Shown here piece after piece: positions 50,231 to 58,129 of a DNA stretch of 64,000 nucleotides; positions within the stretch are counted from its first letter, which is position 1, and every line of letters starts with the position of its first letter. The notes beneath the pieces were generated by a model. The model was not told the origin of the DNA and made no database searches. It saw nothing but the letters and a program-made list of their open reading frames with translations. The stretch is from NCBI RefSeq assembly GCF_018614055.1, contig NZ_JAGGPB010000035.1, positions 1 to 64,000 on the forward strand, read 5' to 3'. The DNA comes from Streptomyces sp. ISL-98 (GTDB lineage: Bacteria > Actinomycetota > Actinomycetes > Streptomycetales > Streptomycetaceae). The translations under genes and the position numbers were made by a program.

Positions 50231-51040
50231 ATGCCGAAGGAGACCGCCGTCTACACCCACGGCCACCACGAGTCGGTGCTGCGCTCGCACCGCTGGCGGA
50301 CCGCCGCGAACTCCGCGGCGTACCTCATCGGCGAACTGCGCCCCGGACTGGACGTGTTGGACGTGGGCTGCGGCCCCGGCACCATCACGGCCGACCTGGC
50401 GGCGCTCGTCGCTCCCGGCCGGGTGACGGCGGTCGACGCGGCCGACGACGTGCTGGAGCAGGCGCGGGAGGTGGCGGCCGAACGGGGCCTGAACAACGTG
50501 GAGTTCGCGGTCGCCGATGCGCACGCTCTCGACTTCCCCGACGACTCCTTCGACGTCGTCCACGCCCACCAGGTCCTCCAGCACGTCGGCGACCCGGTGC
50601 AGGCCCTGCGCGAGATGCGCCGCGTGTGCCGCCCCGGTGGCATCGTCGCGGCGCGCGACAGCGACTACGCGGCGATGACCTGGTTCCCCGAGGTGCCCGG
50701 CATGAACGAGTGGCAGCAGCTGTACGGCCGGGTGGCCCGCGCGAACGGAGGCGAGCCGGACGCCGGCCGCCGACTGCTCTCCTGGGCCCGCAGCGCCGGC
50801 TTCACCGACGTACGGGCGTCGGCGGCGGCGTGGTGTTTCGCGACCCCCGAGGAGCGCGCGTGGTGGAGCGGCCTGTGGGCGGACCGTACGACGAGCTCGG
50901 TGTACGCGCGCCTGGCGGTCGAGGGGGGCCATGCGCGGGTGGAGGAGCTGGGGGCGATTGCGGGGGCGTGGCGCGAGTGGGGCGGCCGGGACGACGCGTG
51001 GTTCATGGTGCCGCATGGGGAGGTGCTGTGCCGGGTGTGA
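50231..51040 (+). CDS. SAM-dependent methyltransferase (UbiE/Coq5-like)
   Basis: A 269-residue class I methyltransferase. VLDVGCGPGTITADLAAL is motif I, VTAVDAADDVLEQA is post-I, FAVADAHALDFPDDSFDVV is motif II, and AHQVLQHVGDPVQALREM and CRPGGIVAARDSDY are post-II. The C-terminal part (residues 165-269) is variable and contains WW-rich segments. The substrate is a small molecule of unknown kind. ATG 50231 has GAGAAGGAG upstream. The downstream gap carries repeat copy B. Confidence 0.87.
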   Translation: MPKETAVYTHGHHESVLRSHRWRTAANSAAYLIGELRPGLDVLDVGCGPGTITADLAALVAPGRVTAVDAADDVLEQAREVAAERGLNNVEFAVADAHALDFPDDSFDVVHAHQVLQHVGDPVQALREMRRVCRPGGIVAARDSDYAAMTWFPEVPGMNEWQQLYGRVARANGGEPDAGRRLLSWARSAGFTDVRASAAAWCFATPEERAWWSGLWADRTTSSVYARLAVEGGHARVEELGAIAGAWREWGGRDDAWFMVPHGEVLCRV

Positions 51041-51074
51041 GGCGCGGCGTGTGCGGTGCGGCGCGTGAAGTTCG

Positions 51075-51222
51075 GGTTGCCTGCGGCGCTTTCCCCTCCC
51101 CGCCCCTTCCCGAAACTGGGGGCAAGCCCCCAGCCCCCCAGGGACTGGATTACCAGCCCCTGGGGGTCCCCCTGGACGTAGTCCTTGGGGGAGTTTGAGG
51201 AGCGGGGTCTGGGGCGGAGCCC
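51075..51222. repeat. Dispersed intergenic repeat, copy B
   Basis: The same outer blocks as copy A (46065-46223): GGTTGCCTGCGGCGCTTTCC with CCTCCCCGCCCC at the left, GAGTTTGAGGAGCGGGGTCT and GGGGCGGAGCCCC at the right. The central part differs, with an inverted repeat around GGGGCTGG ... CCAGCCCC. The element lies between the methyltransferase and VOC genes. Confidence 0.75.
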
Positions 51223-51268
51223 CGGTTCGGCCGCCGCACCCGCACCCGCACCAACTACCCTGATCCTT

Positions 51269-51625
51269 ATGGAGATCCTCGGAACCACGCTGCGCATCTG
51301 CGTCGACGACCTGGAGGCCACGGTGGCCTTCTACGAACGCCTCACCGGAACCCGGGCGCTGCGCTTCGAGCGCGGCGGGGTCTCAGTCGCAGCGGTCGGC
51401 TGCTTCCTCCTGATGAGCGGCCCCGAGTCGGAACTCGAGGTGCTGCGCAAGGTGTCGGCGACCATCGCCGTCAAGGACGTGGACGAGGCGGGCGCCGCCC
51501 TGACCGGGGCCGGCGCCCGCATCATCGCGGGGCCCGTACCGACCCCGGTGGGCCGCAACCTGATCGCCGCCCACCCGGACGGCTCCGTCTTCGAGTACGT
51601 CGACCGCCGCGCCGCCGCGTCCTGA
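51269..51625 (+). CDS. VOC-family (glyoxalase/bleomycin-resistance-like) protein
   Basis: A 118-residue vicinal-oxygen-chelate protein: TTLRICVDDLEATVAFYERL, VSVAAVGCFLLMSG, IAVKDVDEAGAALTGAGA and AHPDGSVFEYVDRR, with Glu in FEY as the last metal-ligand position. A single VOC module usually dimerises. No ribosome site is seen, but TACCCT six bases before ATG could be a -10 box of a leaderless transcript. The substrate is unknown. It is convergent with the DUF5107 gene. Confidence 0.82.
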   Translation: MEILGTTLRICVDDLEATVAFYERLTGTRALRFERGGVSVAAVGCFLLMSGPESELEVLRKVSATIAVKDVDEAGAALTGAGARIIAGPVPTPVGRNLIAAHPDGSVFEYVDRRAAAS

Positions 51626-51640
51626 AGCCTGCTTATCCGC

Positions 51641-53614
51641 CTAGCCCGCCGCGGTCGGCCGCATCCGGTAGTTGTACGCCTCCGGAAGCGCCTCGTCGCT
51701 GACCGCGGCCCAGACCTCGCCCAGCGTCTCCGCGCCCTCGCGCAGGTCGGCCACCTCGATGCCCGCGTCGAGGATCGCGCGGGCGGCCTCCGCATCGCCC
51801 TCCGCCACGAGGAGTTGCGCTTCGATGAGCCGGAAGCGGCCGCTCCCCCGCACATCGGGACCAAGCCCCTCCCAGACCGCGCGCGCCCCCTCCGCACGCC
51901 CCACCGCGAGGAGCGAGGCGATCGCCTCGCGGCCCAGCGCCGCGCCCGCTGCCGCCCAGGCCTCACCGTCGCCCCGCTCCCGGCACAGGTCGTCAAAGGC
52001 CTCCGCATAACGGTCCGCGGCGCGCTGGAGGTGGCCCGCCTCCCGGTCGGCAACGGCCAGGCAGCGCAGCAACGGCCAGCGGCTGGCCGCGAGTTGCAGG
52101 CCGCGCTCCCAGCTGCGCACCGCCTGCGCCACATCGCCCGCGTGCCACTGCGCGACGCCCAGGTGGTACTCGGTGAGGGGTTCCGCAAGGGCGGTTTCCA
52201 GCATGTCGCGCCAGTGCGGTGCGACCAGCGAAGGCCCCGGCGGGGCGGACATGCCCGCATCGGGGAAGGTGCCGCTGCGCAGCAACTCCGCCCAGGGCTC
52301 CTGCTGTTCCCCCAGCGTCGACTCGCCGAAGGGCGTGCCGGGCAGCTTCAGACCGCCCCGCAGGACTTCGAGCGCGCCCCATCCCAAGCCGGTGGCGAGC
52401 GACTCCCCCGGCTCGTGGTCGGCGTACGGCCGCCACGCCTCGTACGCCGCTTCGACCTGCGCCCGGGGCAGCGCCTCCTCCAGCCGCGCCCCGACCTCCC
52501 CACGGGCTGCGCCCCAGTCCGCGCCGTGCACCGCGGCGGGGTCGGCGGCCAGCGGCCCGTACGCCTCCAGCCAGCTGAACTCGGCGCCCGCCTCCAGCGG
52601 TACGTGCTCCAGTTGCGTACGGGCGAGCCCCGCCTGGATCTCGGCGTAACCCGGCGTCCCCGCCTCCGTCAGCCACTGCTGCCAGCGGCGCCCGCCGCGC
52701 GCCGCGCCCCACAGGAAGAGCTTGCGGCCGCGCAGCAGATCGGTGGAGGTCTGGACGAGCCCCTGCCCGTCGGCGCCGAGCGAGGCGACCCACTTCCGCT
52801 GTTCCTCGGGCACTTCGTAGAAGTAGTCGGCCGGGTACTCGCTGCGCAGCGGATACGTACGGTCGGCGCCGTCGAACTCCGGCACCGGCACGCGCCGCAG
52901 GCTGCGTTCGTACCCGAAGTGCCAGGCCTCGTCCGCCGGGGCGAGGACCCGGGTCGTCTCGTCCTCGGGGACCGCGATGTTGGACCACCAGTAGACGGGT
53001 GCGGTCAGCTCGTGCGGGTTGCGTATGCGCACGCCGACGTACAGGAAGTCGGAGTCGGCCGGCAGCCACAGGTCGACCTGGAAGGGCAGGTCGCGCAGCC
53101 GCTCCCACTCCCAGAGCCTGACCATCTCGCCGCCGTCGGGGGCGGGGACGACGGCGGCGTGCAGCGGGGCGCAGGACAGGGTCGTGTGCCCGGTGGCACC
53201 GATGTTCCACTCGACACCGCCGGAGAACCAGGCGCCGTTGAGCGCGAAGTCGGCGGGCTGGAACACCGGGTTGCGGTAGAGGAGTTCACGGCCGGTCGGC
53301 TTGTGGAACAGCGAGTGCACGCGCCCGCCGAGTCCTGGCAGTACGGTCGCCCGGAGCCGGTCGTTCTCGATGACGATCGCGTCGAGTTCCGTCTCCGTAC
53401 GCTCGCGCCCGTACCCGTCGAGGACGCGTACGGGCAGGAGGGTGCGCAGCGGCTCGTATCCGACCTGCCTGGCCATGTCGCGCGGCAGCTCCGCGCGGGA
53501 CCGCTCGTCGATGACGTGCGACTCGTCGAGGGGCCGCAGTCCTGGAAGCGGGTTCTCCGGCCCCAAAGGGGCGGCAGGCAGGGTCAGTACGGCACGTCGC
53601 ACAGTCGTGGCCAA
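51641..53614 (-). CDS. DUF5107 domain protein with TPR-like C-terminus
   Basis: A 657-residue soluble protein. Residues 65-380 form a DUF5107 domain, a beta-rich galactose-mutarotase-like fold: AIVIENDRLRATVLPGLGGRVHSL, PTGRELLYRNPVFQP, WFSGGVEWNIGATGH and VYWWSNIAVPEDETTRVLAP. Residues 470-640 are helical repeats (EYHLGVAQWHAGDVAQAVRSWERGL and further TPR-like units). A carbohydrate-related role is inferred from the fold only. Translation seems to start at TTG 53614, behind GTGAGG. It faces the VOC gene. Confidence 0.82.
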   Translation of the reverse strand: MATTVRRAVLTLPAAPLGPENPLPGLRPLDESHVIDERSRAELPRDMARQVGYEPLRTLLPVRVLDGYGRERTETELDAIVIENDRLRATVLPGLGGRVHSLFHKPTGRELLYRNPVFQPADFALNGAWFSGGVEWNIGATGHTTLSCAPLHAAVVPAPDGGEMVRLWEWERLRDLPFQVDLWLPADSDFLYVGVRIRNPHELTAPVYWWSNIAVPEDETTRVLAPADEAWHFGYERSLRRVPVPEFDGADRTYPLRSEYPADYFYEVPEEQRKWVASLGADGQGLVQTSTDLLRGRKLFLWGAARGGRRWQQWLTEAGTPGYAEIQAGLARTQLEHVPLEAGAEFSWLEAYGPLAADPAAVHGADWGAARGEVGARLEEALPRAQVEAAYEAWRPYADHEPGESLATGLGWGALEVLRGGLKLPGTPFGESTLGEQQEPWAELLRSGTFPDAGMSAPPGPSLVAPHWRDMLETALAEPLTEYHLGVAQWHAGDVAQAVRSWERGLQLAASRWPLLRCLAVADREAGHLQRAADRYAEAFDDLCRERGDGEAWAAAGAALGREAIASLLAVGRAEGARAVWEGLGPDVRGSGRFRLIEAQLLVAEGDAEAARAILDAGIEVADLREGAETLGEVWAAVSDEALPEAYNYRMRPTAAG

Positions 53615-53789
53615 GGCAACCTCACTCCCTCACACGGGCGGCCGTCCGCCGGCGCCCGACGACCATCGGAACATGCCGGGTGCCGCCCTGACCAGGGGAT
53701 CCCTGAGCCAGTACGTCAGCCTTCGGCAAAGGCCGCCACGACGAGGCCGGCGAGAAGGGCGTCCGGGGGGGCAGGCGTCGCCTCCGCCG

Positions 53790-54326
53790 TCAGCGGGCGC
53801 CCCGCATCTCCACCGTGATCGCCCACCGTTCATGGTCGCGCCACGCCCCGTCGATGAAGAGGAAGTCCGGCGAGAAGCCCTCCCGCCGGAACCCCGCCCT
53901 CCGCACAAACGCGATGGAAGCCTCGTTCCCGGGCTGAACGTTCGCCTCCAGCCGGTGCAGCCCCAACGCCCCGAACGCGTACCCCAGCACCAGATCGAGG
54001 CCCTCGCCCATCAAGCCCCGCCCGGCGGCGTGTGCGAACGCCCCGTACCCCAGTGCCCCGCACTGGAAGCTGCCCCCGACGATGTTGTTGATGTTGATGA
54101 AGCCGGCGATCCGTCCGCCGCCCGACCGCTCGCAGACCAGAAAGCCCTCCCTGGCCGGGTCGGCGATGAGCTGCCCCGCGTACGCCGCGTACGCGGGGAG
54201 CTGGTCCGGCGGGAAGAGCCAGGGATGGTGCAGGCTCTTGCTCTCCCGCGCCCGCGCCGTGAATTCCTCCGCATCGTCGGGCCTGAAGTGCCGTATGCCC
54301 GCACGCGGGCCCTCAGCGAGATACAT
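53790..54326 (-). CDS. GNAT-family N-acetyltransferase
   Basis: A 178-residue RimJ/RimL-like acetyltransferase: GIRHFRPDDAEEFTARARES, GFLVCERSGGGRIAGFINI, CGALGYGAFAHAAGRGLMGEGLDLVLGYAF (acetyl-CoA loop in AAGRGLMGEG) and LEANVQPGNEASIAFVRRAGF. The family acetylates protein N-termini or small amines. ATG 54326 is preferred; a GTG nine bases upstream is possible. It follows the LapA-like gene by 12 bases on the same strand. Confidence 0.88.
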   Translation of the reverse strand: MYLAEGPRAGIRHFRPDDAEEFTARARESKSLHHPWLFPPDQLPAYAAYAGQLIADPAREGFLVCERSGGGRIAGFININNIVGGSFQCGALGYGAFAHAAGRGLMGEGLDLVLGYAFGALGLHRLEANVQPGNEASIAFVRRAGFRREGFSPDFLFIDGAWRDHERWAITVEMRGAR

Positions 54327-54338
54327 GCCCCCCACACT

Positions 54339-54578
54339 TCACTTGCGTCTCTTGATGAAGTAACCGCCGCACAGCGCCCCGATGACCGCCATGGCGAGCA
54401 GCGCCAGATAGAGCGGCATGGTGACTTCCGGAATCAGAAGGCGGACCTTGACCTGACGGGTGTTCTCGAAGATGAAGACGAGCGTCAAGATCACGATCAG
54501 GATAATCGCAACCCTGGCGGGCGTGATCCTGCCGTCCGCCCGGCGCCAGTCGCCGCCCGGTCCGTCCTTGGGGCTCAT
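54339..54578 (-). CDS. LapA-domain (DUF1049) small membrane protein
   Basis: A 79-residue protein with two helices: VAIILIVILTLVFIFENTRQV and LYLALLAMAVIGALCGGYF, split by KVRLLIPEVTMP. This FxFxN...V..R plan is the lipopolysaccharide-assembly LapA/DUF1049 pattern. In actinobacteria it occurs without LPS and its role is unknown. ATG 54578 has CGGAG upstream. It forms a unit with the acetyltransferase gene. Confidence 0.85.
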   Translation of the reverse strand: MSPKDGPGGDWRRADGRITPARVAIILIVILTLVFIFENTRQVKVRLLIPEVTMPLYLALLAMAVIGALCGGYFIKRRK

Positions 54579-54671
54579 GCTCCGGCCCTTTCCTGGAGTG
54601 CTGGGGGTCTGCGTCCAGGATGTGGGGATCCTGGACGCGCGGGGCGGTGGAGCGGGCCGTACGGGTGACCG

Positions 54672-56474
54672 TCAGCCCAGGGAGCCCCTGATCACAGGGA
54701 GCTCCAGCACGCCCGTGTCGTCCGGCTCGCTCACTACCTTCACCGGCTTGATGCCCCGGTTGCCGTAGTACGCCCCGTCGCTCGCCGCGATGACGAATTG
54801 CAGGCGGTGCCCCTTCTCGTAACGGTGGACGATGCCGGGAAGCGTGACGGTGAAGGGCCGCGTCACATCGGGCACGCGCACCGGCGCGATCAGCCGTCGG
54901 ACGAGCGTCTTCGTGCCGTCGGGCGCGACGTCGTACAGCTTGGCGAAGAGGACGAGCTTGTCTGCGGCGTCGCCGGAGTTCTGTACGCGCTCGGCCCTGG
55001 GCGAGACGACCTCGAGGGTCGCCTTCGGTACGCCGACGACATCCACCGGGGCCTTGAGCGGCTTGGTGGACCAGCCGAGGTAAGTGCCCTTGGTGTCATG
55101 GGGCTTGGGGTCGATCATGCCGAGCATCGGGGCGAGCGAGGTCTCCGAATGGCTGGTGGGGATGCTCCAGTTGCGGTACTTGCGCGCACCGGGCACCACC
55201 TTGGCGCGGTTGTCGACGAGCTTGCCGTCGCCGGAGAGGTAGACCTTCTGCGACAGGGCGGGCGGCGCGGCAGCCGTACCGTAACCGCTCTGCCAGTCGC
55301 GGTAGTAGGCGAAGGACGGGCCCGTGTCGGTGCCCCGTTTCCCGTGCAGATAGCGATCGAACCAGGCGAGGATGCGCTTGCCGACGTAGCTCGTCTCCAG
55401 ATTGCCCTCCCCGATGTTGAGTTCACCCGGGGCGGGGTCGCGGAAGCCTCCGCTGTGGCCCCAGGACTGCCAGATCATCTTGGTCTCGGTGCCCTGCGCC
55501 TTGAGGGTCTTGTACGTCGCTTCCGCCTCGTTGAGGTTGAACAGGCTGTCGGCCTGGCCCTGGATGATCAGGGTCGGTGTCCTGACCCGGTGGAGGTACG
55601 AGGCCGGGGAGACACTGCGCGCGAAGGCGAGCATCTCGGCGGTGCGGTCGGCGGGGTAGCGGCCCGAGGTCAGCAGGCGGGTGGTCCGGCAGACCTCGGC
55701 GACGAAGTGCACGCAGCCACCCCTGCCCAGGCGCGACGGATCGAGCCTGGGGTTGAGCAGGCCCTGGGCCTCGCCCATGAGGAAGAACGCGGACGTCCAC
55801 TGGTACTTGTACGCACCGGGCGTGACGGGCGTGACCTGGTCGTTCGCGTTGTTGGGGTCGATGGCGTAGGCGAGGTCGTTCCAGGTGATGAGGGGGACGA
55901 GCGCGTCGAGGCGGCGGTCCTTCGAGGCCGTCGACAGCTGGATGGAGCCGCCGTACGAGCCGCCCATCATGCCGACGCGCGGGTCGCCCTTACGGTCCTT
56001 GGTGACGTAGTCCGCCCGGGTGCCGTCGTCGGCCGCGCGGCTGCCGCCCAGGAAGTCGATCAGACCCGAGGTGGCCCTGCCGTCGATCTCGGGGTCGTTG
56101 AGGGAGATGAGGCAGCCCGACTCGCCGAAGCCGAGGCCGGAGTAGGCGAGGGCGACATAGCCGCGGGTGGCGAAGGCCTTGGCGATGGCGTCGGTGGAGC
56201 CGTCGGCCTTGCTGCCACCGAAGCCGTTGGTGGTGAGGACGGCGGGAGCGGGGCGCGTCCTGTCGACTCCGGCGGGGCGGTAGAGGTCGGCGTCGACGGT
56301 GCACTTCCTGTCGCCCGCATCGACCGTGAAACTCAGTGGGGTGACGGTGTATTCGGCTGCCGCACCGGCCTGGCCGGGTGCGGAGAGGGCGAGGGGCGCT
56401 GCCAATGCCGCACCGGCGGCGAAGACGATCGGTCTGCGGGACGCGGGCGCGGAGCGGCGGCGACGGGACGGCAT
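54672..56474 (-). CDS. Secreted S15/CocE-type Xaa-Pro dipeptidyl-peptidase-like hydrolase
   Basis: A 600-residue exported alpha/beta hydrolase. A basic N-terminus and Ala-rich core (IVFAAGAALAAPLALSAPGQAGA) form a Sec or Tat-like signal (RRRRSAPASRR before it). The nucleophile serine is in MMGGSYGGSIQL, the region of the catalytic Asp follows in RTPTLIIQGQADSLFN, and the His is in WQSWGHSGGFRD. The C-terminal 220 residues form a jelly-roll (X-Pro dipeptidyl-peptidase C-domain). It cleaves X-Pro peptides or esters outside the cell. ATG 56474 has GGAGG five bases upstream; a start 33 bases earlier would spoil the signal peptide. Confidence 0.88.
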   Translation of the reverse strand: MPSRRRRSAPASRRPIVFAAGAALAAPLALSAPGQAGAAAEYTVTPLSFTVDAGDRKCTVDADLYRPAGVDRTRPAPAVLTTNGFGGSKADGSTDAIAKAFATRGYVALAYSGLGFGESGCLISLNDPEIDGRATSGLIDFLGGSRAADDGTRADYVTKDRKGDPRVGMMGGSYGGSIQLSTASKDRRLDALVPLITWNDLAYAIDPNNANDQVTPVTPGAYKYQWTSAFFLMGEAQGLLNPRLDPSRLGRGGCVHFVAEVCRTTRLLTSGRYPADRTAEMLAFARSVSPASYLHRVRTPTLIIQGQADSLFNLNEAEATYKTLKAQGTETKMIWQSWGHSGGFRDPAPGELNIGEGNLETSYVGKRILAWFDRYLHGKRGTDTGPSFAYYRDWQSGYGTAAAPPALSQKVYLSGDGKLVDNRAKVVPGARKYRNWSIPTSHSETSLAPMLGMIDPKPHDTKGTYLGWSTKPLKAPVDVVGVPKATLEVVSPRAERVQNSGDAADKLVLFAKLYDVAPDGTKTLVRRLIAPVRVPDVTRPFTVTLPGIVHRYEKGHRLQFVIAASDGAYYGNRGIKPVKVVSEPDDTGVLELPVIRGSLG

Positions 56475-56506
56475 GAAGACCTCCACACTGAGGAACACCC
56501 AAGGCA

Positions 56507-56524
56507 CCTTACCGGCCAGTAAGG
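56507..56524. promoter_or_regulatory. CCTTAC-N6-GTAAGG inverted repeat upstream of the S15 hydrolase
   Basis: A perfect 6-6-6 inverted repeat (CCTTAC CGGCCA GTAAGG), 33 bases before ATG 56474. TTAC-CGGCCA-GTAA type boxes are usual for TetR-family operators. It is in the 207-bp gap with the divergent DinB gene and may overlap the promoter. Confidence 0.5.
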
Positions 56525-56544
56525 ATCGACGGCGGTCATTGCTG

Positions 56545-56556
56545 TGACACGTGTCA
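56545..56556. promoter_or_regulatory. TGACACGTGTCA palindrome in the S15/DinB intergenic region
   Basis: A perfect 12-bp palindrome with no spacer, 20 bases from the preceding inverted repeat. TGACACGTGTCA-like sites resemble operators of IclR/FadR or TetR-type repressors. It could serve either divergent gene. Confidence 0.4.
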
Positions 56557-56681
56557 TACCACTGTCAACGTTGAGGACACGCATGCTTGATGGAAAGTCA
56601 GAAAAGATGAAGCGGCCTCGGCCGGACGGCCGACCGGAAGCGCTCGCGTCCCGTTGTCAGACCCGGCTGTTACGTTCGGGC

Positions 56682-57173
56682 ATGATGAAACACGTTCCCT
56701 TCACCGGTGATGAGAAGGAAAGTCTCCAGGTCAGCCTCGACCGGCACCGCGATGCGGTGCTGTGGAAACTCGAAGGCCTCGACGACGAGCAGCTGCGACG
56801 GCCGATGGCGCCGTCGGGGACCAATCTGCTGGGTCTGGTGAAGCATCTGGCGAGCGTCGAGTACGGCTGGTTCTGCACCACGTTCGGGCGCGAGACCGAG
56901 CCGCTCTGGTTCGATCCGGAAGAAGACATGGTCGTGGCCGCCGGCGAGTCCACGGCGGACATCGTGGAGCTCTACGGCCGTGCGCGGGCCGCCGCCGACC
57001 GGGCTATCGCCGAGCTCGACCTCGACACCCTCGGCACGTCGTGGTCGGGCAATACCGTGTCGATGCGGTGGGTGCTCATCCACATGCTGGAGGACACCGC
57101 ACGGCATGCGGGCCATATGGACATCCTGCGCGAGCTCATTGACGGCGCGTCAGGCGACCATCCGAGGGCCTGA
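56682..57173 (+). CDS. DinB-superfamily (DUF664) protein
   Basis: A 163-residue four-helix protein: LQVSLDRHRDAVLWKLEGLDDEQL, LLGLVKHLASVEYGWF (first metal His), and MRWVLIHMLEDTARHAGHMDIL (H-x3-E and H metal positions). The DUF664 branch is related to bacillithiol/mycothiol S-transferases. No substrate is known. ATG 56682 and ATG 56685 are both possible; no ribosome site is obvious. It faces the carboxypeptidase gene, 20 bases apart. Confidence 0.86.
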   Translation: MMKHVPFTGDEKESLQVSLDRHRDAVLWKLEGLDDEQLRRPMAPSGTNLLGLVKHLASVEYGWFCTTFGRETEPLWFDPEEDMVVAAGESTADIVELYGRARAAADRAIAELDLDTLGTSWSGNTVSMRWVLIHMLEDTARHAGHMDILRELIDGASGDHPRA

Positions 57174-57193
57174 CCTCCGCCCTCCCGTTCGCT

Positions 57194-58129
57194 TCAGCCG
57201 AGGGCGGGCACATCGAGCGTGAGGGTGCCGGTGTCCGTGTCGAGTACGGCGGGCAGGCCGAGCGGCATGGTCAGAGCGGTCGCGCAGTGGCCGAAGCCCA
57301 GCTCCTCGACGACCGGCACACCCAGGGTGACCAGCCGGTCGTACAGCAGCGTCCGCACCTCCTGCTCGTACGGGCCGCACTCCTCCCAGGAGCCGAGCGC
57401 GACGCCCGCGACGCCGTCCAGCCAGCCGGAGCGCAGGAGTTGGGTGAGGATCCGGTCGAGGCGGTACGGCTCCTCGCCGATGTCCTCGATGAGCAGCAGG
57501 CCGCCGCGCACCGAGGCTCTGGCGTGCGGGGTTCCGAGGTCGGCGGCGAGCAGGGAGACACAGCCTCCGAGGGTGATGCCGCGTGCCCGGCCGGGGACCA
57601 GCGGTCGCGCCGTCTGCAGGCCGAGGGTCATGACCGACTCGGGTTCGAAGAGCGTGGCCCGCAGTGATTCCCGGGTGCGGGGGTCCTTGAGGAAGGACAT
57701 CGTGGCGACCATCGGGCCGTGCAGGGTGGACAGGCCCAGCCGTACGGCGAACGCCTCGTGCAGCGCGGTGATGTCGCTGTAGCCGACGAACACCTTGGGC
57801 CCGGCCGCGCGCATCGCCGCCCAGTCGACCAGGTCCACCATGCGCTGCACGCCGTACCCGCCCCGCGCGCAGATCACGGCGTCCACCGACGGGTCGCACC
57901 AGGCCGCCTCCAGGTCCCTGGCGCGCGCCGCGTCCTCGCTCGCGAGGTAGTCGAACTGCCGGTGCCGGTCCACCACATGGGGCGCGACCACCGGGTCGAG
58001 GTCCCAGCCCCGCAGGATGTCGAGGCCCGCGTCGAGGCGCTCCTGGGGGACGGGACCGCTGGGTGCCACGACGGCGACGCGCGCCCCCTGTTTCAGTCGC
58101 GCGGGCCTGGTCAGCGGCGTAAGGGTCAC
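57194..58129 (-). CDS. Muramoyltetrapeptide LD-carboxypeptidase (S66, LdcA-like)
   Basis: A 311-residue cytosolic peptidase that removes the terminal D-alanine from muropeptide tetrapeptides. VAVVAPSGPVPQERLDAGLDIL opens the fold. The nucleophile Ser is in VFVGYSDITALHEA, and ARGGYGVQRMVDLVDW is conserved before it. GGLLLIEDIGEEPYRLDRIL carries the catalytic Glu region and LGFGHCATALTMPLG the His. GTG 58129 overlaps the stop of the S9 peptidase by four bases (GTGA). It is the last gene of a four-peptidase operon. Confidence 0.9.
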   Translation of the reverse strand: MTLTPLTRPARLKQGARVAVVAPSGPVPQERLDAGLDILRGWDLDPVVAPHVVDRHRQFDYLASEDAARARDLEAAWCDPSVDAVICARGGYGVQRMVDLVDWAAMRAAGPKVFVGYSDITALHEAFAVRLGLSTLHGPMVATMSFLKDPRTRESLRATLFEPESVMTLGLQTARPLVPGRARGITLGGCVSLLAADLGTPHARASVRGGLLLIEDIGEEPYRLDRILTQLLRSGWLDGVAGVALGSWEECGPYEQEVRTLLYDRLVTLGVPVVEELGFGHCATALTMPLGLPAVLDTDTGTLTLDVPALG

